Positions 59,486 to 64,000 of a stretch of DNA of 64,000 nt are shown one piece after another. The notes under the pieces were generated by a model. The model saw only the letters and a program-made list of their open reading frames with translations, was not told the origin of the DNA and did not search any database. Made by a program: the position numbers and the translations under genes. Source of the stretch: Streptomyces qaidamensis (GTDB lineage: Bacteria > Actinomycetota > Actinomycetes > Streptomycetales > Streptomycetaceae); NCBI RefSeq assembly GCF_001611795.1, contig NZ_CP015098.1, forward strand, positions 7,812,001 through 7,876,000, in the 5' to 3' direction. Position 1 is the first letter of the stretch; each line of letters begins with the position of its first letter.

Positions 59486-60523
59486 GTGACCGACACAGCC
59501 CCGCGTCCCACCCTGGAGGCCGTGGCCGCCCGGGCCGGTGTCTCGCGGGCCACCGTGTCCCGCGTGGTCAACGGCGGCGACGGGGTGCGGGACATCCTGG
59601 TGGAGCGGGTCCGCAAGGCCGTGGACGAGCTCGGTTACGTACCCAACCAGGCCGCCCGCTCCCTGGTGACCCGGCGGCACGACGCGGTCGCGGTCGTCGT
59701 CGCCGAACCGGAGACCCGGGTCTTCGCCGACCCGTTCTTCGCGCTCCAGCTGCGCGGCATCAGCAAGGAGCTCACCGCCCACGACAACCAGCTCGTGCTG
59801 CTGCTCACTGAGGGCCGGGACGACCACGCCCGGGTCGCCAGGTACCTCGCCGGCGGACATGTCGACGGCGCCCTCGTCTTCTCCCTGCACCTCGACGACC
59901 CGCTGCCGGAGCTGATCCAGCGGGCCGGTGTCCCGACCGTCTTCGGCGGCCGGCCCGGCTGGAGCGGAGACCGGCGCGAGGTGGTCTACGTCGACAGCGA
60001 CAACCGCGGCGGTGCCCGCGACGCCGTCCGCCACCTGGCCGGCCTCGGCCGCACCCGGATCGCGCACATCACCGGCGCCCTCGACCAGACCTCCGCCGCG
60101 GACCGCCTCGACGGCTACCGGGACGTCATGGTGGACGCCGACCCGCGGCTCATCGCCGAGGCCGACTTCACCCCGGCCGGGGGCGAGCGGGCGATGCGCG
60201 AACTCCTGGAGCGTTGCCCGGACGTGGACGCGGTGTTCGCCGCCAACGACCTCATGGCCTCCGGGGCCCTGCGCGTCCTGCGCGAGTCCGGCCGCCGGGT
60301 CCCCGACGACGTGGCCGTGCTCGGGTTCGACGACATGCGGCCCCTCGCCGAACAGACCGACCCGCCGCTCACGACGGTCCGTCAGGACATAGAGGAGATG
60401 GGCCGCCTGATGGCCCGCCTGCTGCTGCGCGGCCTCGACCGGGCCGCCCCCCGGGACGGCGTCGGGGCGACGCCCTCCAGCGTGGTGCTGCCGACGACGC
60501 TGGTGCGGCGGGGGTCGGCCTAG
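59486..60523 (+). CDS. LacI-family transcriptional regulator
   Basis: 345 residues from GTG 59486, with GAGGAG 8 bp upstream. The helix-turn-helix is LEAVAARAGVSRATVSRVVNG (residues 10-30) with a hinge helix up to PNQAARSL. A periplasmic-binding-protein-like sugar domain fills the rest. It probably binds the palindrome at 59417-59428. Targets and sugar ligand are unknown; candidates nearby are the laccase and ThuA/DUF1080 genes. Confidence 0.94.
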   Translation: MTDTAPRPTLEAVAARAGVSRATVSRVVNGGDGVRDILVERVRKAVDELGYVPNQAARSLVTRRHDAVAVVVAEPETRVFADPFFALQLRGISKELTAHDNQLVLLLTEGRDDHARVARYLAGGHVDGALVFSLHLDDPLPELIQRAGVPTVFGGRPGWSGDRREVVYVDSDNRGGARDAVRHLAGLGRTRIAHITGALDQTSAADRLDGYRDVMVDADPRLIAEADFTPAGGERAMRELLERCPDVDAVFAANDLMASGALRVLRESGRRVPDDVAVLGFDDMRPLAEQTDPPLTTVRQDIEEMGRLMARLLLRGLDRAAPRDGVGATPSSVVLPTTLVRRGSA

Positions 60524-60890
60524 GGGTGTCCGCGAAGCCGCGTCGTCCGCCCGGTGTGCGGGCGGCCCGGTGTCGGGGAGCCTTCGTGCCGGTGGGCGCT
60601 TGGCTCGGTGTCGGGGAGTCTTCGTGCCGGTGGGCGCTTGGCTCGGTGTGGGGGAGTCTTCGTGCCGGTGGGCGCTTGGCTCGGTGTCGGGGAGCCTCCG
60701 TGCCGGTGGGCGTTCGGCCCGGTGTCGGGGAGCCGCGCGCCCGCAAGCCCCCGCCCGCAGAGCCGGGCCGGTGGGCCCGCCGTTGCGATGCAGCGGCGAG
60801 CGCGCGCCGGCCGGACAGGGAGAGGCCGGGGTGCGACGCGCCGGGCGCCCGCATCGGCAGGCGTCGCTCTCTTGCGGGCCCGGGCCCGCC
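60524..60890. other. Intergenic region with a tandem repeat
   Basis: About 370 bp between convergent genes (LacI-type and VOC). Most of it is a 38-bp tandem repeat; the rest is GC-rich with no supported gene. Confidence 0.7.
60568..60734. repeat. 38-bp tandem repeat, about 4.4 copies
   Basis: Units start at 60568, 60606, 60644, 60682 and 60720 (partial). Each begins CGGTGTCGGGGAG and contains CGTGCCGGTGGGCG. Copies 2 and 3 differ at one base. The unit is not a multiple of three, and no conserved frame runs through it, so it is a non-coding minisatellite. Confidence 0.93.
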
Positions 60891-61676
60891 TCACCCCTGC
60901 TGCGGCTCGCTTCGGATCACCGCGAAGCGGGCGCCGTACGGGTCGGCGAGTTTCGCCAGGCGGCCGACGGACGGGAGGTCCGTGGCGGGGAGGCGCACCG
61001 TGCCGCCCAGTTCCCCGGCCCTGGCGACGGTGGCGTCCGGGTCGGCGACCTCGAAGTACGGCAGCCAGTACGCCTCCTCCTCGGCCGGGTCGTCGGCCAG
61101 CGGGACGACTCCGCCGAACATGGCGTCCTCGCTCTGTCCGGCGGGGCTGAACGTGGTGTACGTGCCGCCGGCGAAGTCGGCGCCGATGGTCTCCAGGCCC
61201 AGTACCGAGTGGTAGAAGGCGGCCGCGGCCGGGACGTCCGCCGTGTACAGCTCGACCCAGCACAGCGAGCCGGGTTCCTGGACCACCTCCAGGCCCTTGT
61301 TGCGGCCCGGCTGCCACAGGCCGAAGGTCACTCCTGCCTGGTCGGCGAGGATCGCCATCCGGCCCAGGTCCTGGACGTCCATCGGCTGCACCGCCACCGA
61401 GCCGCGCGCCTGCTCGGCCGCACGCGCCGTGGCGTCCGCGTCCGGCGCCTGGAAGTACACCGTCCAGGACGGCGGGCCCTGCTCGGCGGTGGTCTGCATG
61501 CCCCCGGCGGCCGTCCTGCCGCCCAGCTGGAACAGGCCGTACCCGCCGACTTCCGGGCCGCCCGGCTGGAACCGCCAGTCGAACAGCCCGCCGTAGAAGG
61601 CGGCGGCGCCGTCGATGTCGGGAGTGCCGAGGTCGATCCAGTTCGGAGCGCCGGTGACATAACGGGTGGTGAGCAT
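60891..61676 (-). CDS. Two-domain VOC (glyoxalase/bleomycin-resistance fold) protein
   Basis: 261 residues from ATG 61676, with GAGGAGGG 7 bp upstream. Two VOC modules, residues about 8-120 (PNWIDLGTPDIDGAAAFYGGLFDW) and 138-255 (WVELYTADVPAAAAFYHSVLGLE), are joined head to tail. Proteins of this plan are often annotated as glyoxalase-like or hydroxylase-like. Binding of small molecules or a metal is likely, but no specific reaction can be given. It ends next to the tandem repeat region. Confidence 0.9.
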   Translation of the reverse strand: MLTTRYVTGAPNWIDLGTPDIDGAAAFYGGLFDWRFQPGGPEVGGYGLFQLGGRTAAGGMQTTAEQGPPSWTVYFQAPDADATARAAEQARGSVAVQPMDVQDLGRMAILADQAGVTFGLWQPGRNKGLEVVQEPGSLCWVELYTADVPAAAAFYHSVLGLETIGADFAGGTYTTFSPAGQSEDAMFGGVVPLADDPAEEEAYWLPYFEVADPDATVARAGELGGTVRLPATDLPSVGRLAKLADPYGARFAVIRSEPQQG

Positions 61677-61901
61677 CGTCGCCCTCCTCGCACAGGGGCC
61701 CGTCGTCCGCACTGCCGAGTCTTTCACCGCCGGGTGGCATCCGCCGCCGGAGGACGACCATGGCGGGTTGCGCGGTGTTTCCGCGCGCCGCCGTGCGCCG
61801 GCCGGTCCGGCGGGCCAGCATCGAAGCGGCCGGGGGCCCGGGAACGCGGTGTTGATCCCGCGTTGATCGAACGTTTTTCACCGCCCGCAACGCTTCCGGT
61901 C

Positions 61902-62147
61902 ATGCACATCGACACGATCACCTCGCCCGAACTCGAATGGCAGCAAGAGGCGTTGTGCGCGCAGACGGGGGCGGACTTCTTCTTCCCCGAACCGGGCAGT
62001 TCGGTGCGGGAGGCGAAGCGGATCTGCGGTATGTGCCCGATCCGTGCGGCCTGCCTCACGTACGCGCTGGACAACGACGAGCGCTTCGGCGTCTGGGGCG
62101 GTCTCTCGGAGAAGGAGCGGCTGGAGCTGCGGCGGGTGTCGCGCTAG
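61902..62147 (+). CDS. WhiB-family [4Fe-4S] regulator
   Basis: 81 residues. The cluster cysteines are Cys19, Cys42, Cys45 and Cys51 (ICGMCPIRAAC), followed by the G[VI]WGG turn (FGVWGGLS) and a basic tail for DNA contact. WhiB-like proteins control development, redox response or antibiotic resistance through sigma-factor contact. The subtype is uncertain; from memory a similar gene, possibly wblH, lies in this part of the S. coelicolor chromosome. Two GTTGATC words precede the start. A strong terminator follows. Confidence 0.93.
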   Translation: MHIDTITSPELEWQQEALCAQTGADFFFPEPGSSVREAKRICGMCPIRAACLTYALDNDERFGVWGGLSEKERLELRRVSR

Positions 62148-62200
62148 AGGCCACGGGGAGCGTGGCCCCCCGGTTCCTTCTCACGTCCGCTGCCGGTACG

Positions 62201-62239
62201 CGCGAGGCCCCGGCCGCTCGGGGCGGCCGGGGCCTCGCG
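62201..62239. terminator. Strong hairpin between convergent genes
   Basis: A perfect 16-bp stem, 62201-62216 with 62224-62239, around CTCGGGG. It lies between the WhiB-like gene and the desaturase gene and probably serves both strands. Confidence 0.82.
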
Positions 62240-62259
62240 GCCGTGGGTGCGGGGCGGTG

Positions 62260-63237
62260 TCAGGCGCCGGCCCGGGCCGCCATGCGGGCCTTGCGGGCGG
62301 CCAGCTTCTCGTCGAACTTCGACGCCTCGGAGTCCAGACCGCCCATGAACAGACCGAGCTCCTCCTGAGCCTTGCGGCCCTCGGGGCCCAGGTCGTCGAT
62401 CTCCATGATCTTCAGGAAGCGCAGCACCGGCTGGAGCACGTCGTCGTGGTGGATGCGCATGTTGTAGATCTCGCCGATCGCCATCTGCGCCGCGGCCCGC
62501 TCGAAGCCGGGCATGCCGTGGCCGGGCATCCGGAAGTTCACGATGACGTCGCGCACCGCCATCATCGTCAGGTCGGGCGCCAGCTCGAAGGCCGCCTTCA
62601 GCAGGTTCCGGTAGAAGACCATGTGCAGGTTCTCGTCGGTGGCGATGCGCGCCAGCATGCGGTCGCAGACCGGGTCCCCGGACTGGTGGCCGGTGTTGCG
62701 GTGCGAGACGCGGGTCGCGAGCTCCTGGAAGGCGACGTAGGCGACCGAGTGCAGCATCGAGTGCCGGTTGTCGGACTCGAAGCCCTCGCTCATGTGGGAC
62801 ATCCGGAACTCTTCCAGCTTGTCCGGGTCCACCGCGCGCGATGTGAGCAGGTAGTCGCGCATCACGATGCCGTGTCGGCCCTCCTCCGCGGTCCAGCGGT
62901 GCACCCAGGTGCCCCAGGCGCCGTCGCGGCCGAACAGCGAGGCGATCTCATGGTGGTAGCTGGGCAGGTTGTCCTCGGTGAGAAGGTTGACCACGAGCGC
63001 GATGCGGCCGATCTCGGTGACCTTGGACTGCTCCTTGCCCCAGGCCTCGCCGTCCTCGAAGATGCCGGGGAAATTGCGCCCGTCGCTCCACGGCACGTAC
63101 TCGTGCGGCATCCAGTCCTTGGCGACCGTCAGATGCCGGTTGAGTTCCTTCTCGACCACTTCCTCCAGGGCGTACAGCAGCTGAGCGTCGGTCCAGGCGC
63201 CGGCCGGGCTGCCGAGGTGGGGAGTGGTGATCGTCAT
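62260..63237 (-). CDS. Acyl-ACP desaturase (stearoyl-ACP desaturase family)
   Basis: 325 residues from ATG 63237, with GGAGAG 5 bp upstream. The di-iron motifs are visible: TEDNLPSYHHEI, WTAEEGRHG (EExRH) and ATDENLHMVFY (DExxH). The soluble enzyme puts a double bond into acyl chains carried on ACP, using oxygen and ferredoxin-derived electrons. A large nested palindrome (63278-63327) covers its promoter region, pointing to control by a lipid-responsive regulator. Confidence 0.95.
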   Translation of the reverse strand: MTITTPHLGSPAGAWTDAQLLYALEEVVEKELNRHLTVAKDWMPHEYVPWSDGRNFPGIFEDGEAWGKEQSKVTEIGRIALVVNLLTEDNLPSYHHEIASLFGRDGAWGTWVHRWTAEEGRHGIVMRDYLLTSRAVDPDKLEEFRMSHMSEGFESDNRHSMLHSVAYVAFQELATRVSHRNTGHQSGDPVCDRMLARIATDENLHMVFYRNLLKAAFELAPDLTMMAVRDVIVNFRMPGHGMPGFERAAAQMAIGEIYNMRIHHDDVLQPVLRFLKIMEIDDLGPEGRKAQEELGLFMGGLDSEASKFDEKLAARKARMAARAGA

Positions 63238-63277
63238 GGACTCTCCAGTGGGACAAACGTATGAGCGGGGTACGGTG

Positions 63278-63327
63278 AACCTACGGCATCGTAGGCTACG
63301 TTTCCGTAGGTTACGATGCCGTAGGTT
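63278..63327. promoter_or_regulatory. Nested palindromic operator upstream of the desaturase gene
   Basis: Perfect 16-bp arms, 63278-63293 (AACCTACGGCATCGTA) and 63312-63327, enclose a second palindrome, CTACG TTTC CGTAG (63296-63309). CTACG and CGTAG words recur throughout. It ends about 40 bp before the start codon. Such CTACG/CGTAG-type sites are known for TetR-family fatty-acid regulators; no regulator gene lies nearby. Confidence 0.82.
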
Positions 63328-63429
63328 AAGAGTGCTGTAAAGGCAGCTCATCGGCTGTGTCGCTCGTACGCGCGTCAACCCCCCGGGCCCTGCAGGTCGA
63401 GGGACCGGAGAGGGAATGTGCGAGTCCGG

Positions 63430-64000
63430 TCAGACGTACAGCTCCCGCAGCCGCACCGAGAGGCACGTCACACATCCCTCGAGCTTCTCGAACTCGCTGA
63501 TGTCCACGACGACCGGTTCGTACCCGAGGTCGGCGAACAGCTCGGCTGTCTTCGGCGCGCTCGCCGCCATCAGCAGCTTGTCCCCGCCGAGCAGGACGAC
63601 GTGGGACCCCGCCTCCTCCGGGACCGGCAGGAAGCGCGCGAACAGGGAGGGCGTGTCCATCTTGGGGATGTGCCCGATGACCGTACCGTCCGGCAGCGCC
63701 GTGACCGCCGACTTCAGGTGCAGCACCTTGCTCACCGGCACGGAGACGACCCGTGCGCCGAGCGGCTCGAACGCGGCGCGCAGCTGCTGGACGCCGGCGG
63801 CGTTGGTGCGCCCGCCCCGGCCCACGTAGACGGTGTCGCCGAGCTTCAGGACGTCGCCGCCCTCCAGCGTGCCCGGGTCCCAGATCCAGTTCACCGAGCA
63901 GCCCAGACCGGCCACGGCCTCCTCGACCCCGGCGGTCTCCGCACGCCGGGTGTCGGCGCCCGGGCGGGCGATCAGCGCGACGTTCCGGTACATCACGACC
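63430..64000 (-). CDS. ddaH: Dimethylarginine dimethylaminohydrolase-type enzyme, N-terminus beyond the window
   Basis: About 190 residues, the C-terminal three quarters of a DDAH; the frame stays open to position 64000, so the ATG at 63996 is internal. Marks are LEGGDVLKLGDTVYVGRGGRTNAAG, the catalytic His in KVLHLKSAVT, and the catalytic Cys in EGCVTCLSVR near the C-terminus. The enzyme turns methylated arginine into citrulline and methylamines. Closely related amidinotransferase-fold arginine hydrolases are the alternative. A gap of about 190 bp separates it from the desaturase promoter. Confidence 0.9.
   Translation of the reverse strand, partial: VVMYRNVALIARPGADTRRAETAGVEEAVAGLGCSVNWIWDPGTLEGGDVLKLGDTVYVGRGGRTNAAGVQQLRAAFEPLGARVVSVPVSKVLHLKSAVTALPDGTVIGHIPKMDTPSLFARFLPVPEEAGSHVVLLGGDKLLMAASAPKTAELFADLGYEPVVVDISEFEKLEGCVTCLSVRLRELYV

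Noticed and set aside
60568..60734. Possible CRISPR-like array at the 38-bp repeats
   Set aside because: Units are head to tail without unique spacers, and no cas genes are present.

Overview
The window is chromosomal DNA from a Streptomyces, close to the S. coelicolor group. The support is very high G+C with third-position G/C bias, many GTG starts, GTGA/ATGA stop-start overlaps, a WhiB-family protein, a two-domain small laccase, an Sfp-type phosphopantetheinyl transferase next to a metallophosphoesterase, and a pca operon with a PcaV-type MarR regulator. From memory, several blocks resemble the S. coelicolor SCO6673 to SCO6718 stretch; this was not checked by alignment.

Layout. 1-5361: glycan-degrading operon (GH4, GH38 alpha-mannosidase, GH29 alpha-fucosidase) with a LacI-type palindrome between the first two genes. 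5438-8897: cupin protein, ATP-grasp enzyme, metallophosphoesterase and phosphopantetheinyl transferase. 9227-11730: XRE regulator, ImmA/IrrE-like metallopeptidase and a small protein, with a divergent orphan MmyB-type ligand-binding protein. 11802-17366: a hydroxyproline-type catabolic operon (three-subunit dehydrogenase, DapA-family lyase, proline-racemase-family epimerase, GntR regulator). 17386-23051, opposite strand: Rieske oxygenase, 58-aa protein, reductase and a complete ABC importer. 23157-24172: remnants of a kinase gene and of an NRPS. 24269-29593: MacB-like ABC transporter divergent from a NarL-type two-component system. 29729-31374: low-GC pair, LysM protein plus a four-helix membrane protein. 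31353-32050: decayed MFS transporter gene.

32196-36258: Tat-exported phospholipase C, then a DMT transporter with a small membrane protein divergent from a TetR gene across a dense operator array. 36415-41618: DUF2510 membrane protein, LuxR-like AAA ATPase without its HTH, and an SDR. 41765-48956: complete pcaIJFHGBL operon (protocatechuate to succinyl-CoA and acetyl-CoA) with divergent pcaV. 48979-53535: DUF3048 lipoprotein, zinc alcohol dehydrogenase and a split NHEJ ligase/polymerase pair. 53522-60523: secreted cupredoxin/Ig/DUF1080 protein, ThuA plus sugar-dehydrogenase protein, small laccase, LacI regulator. 60524-64000: 38-bp tandem repeat, VOC protein, WhiB-like protein, acyl-ACP desaturase with a large nested operator, and a DDAH gene cut by the window end.

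No rRNA, tRNA, intact insertion sequence or CRISPR array was seen. The features least explained by known modules are the LysM/membrane pair, the XRE/ImmA/small-protein triad, the HTH-less LuxR-like ATPase, the TetR operator array, and a family of short palindromic elements lying inside coding sequence.
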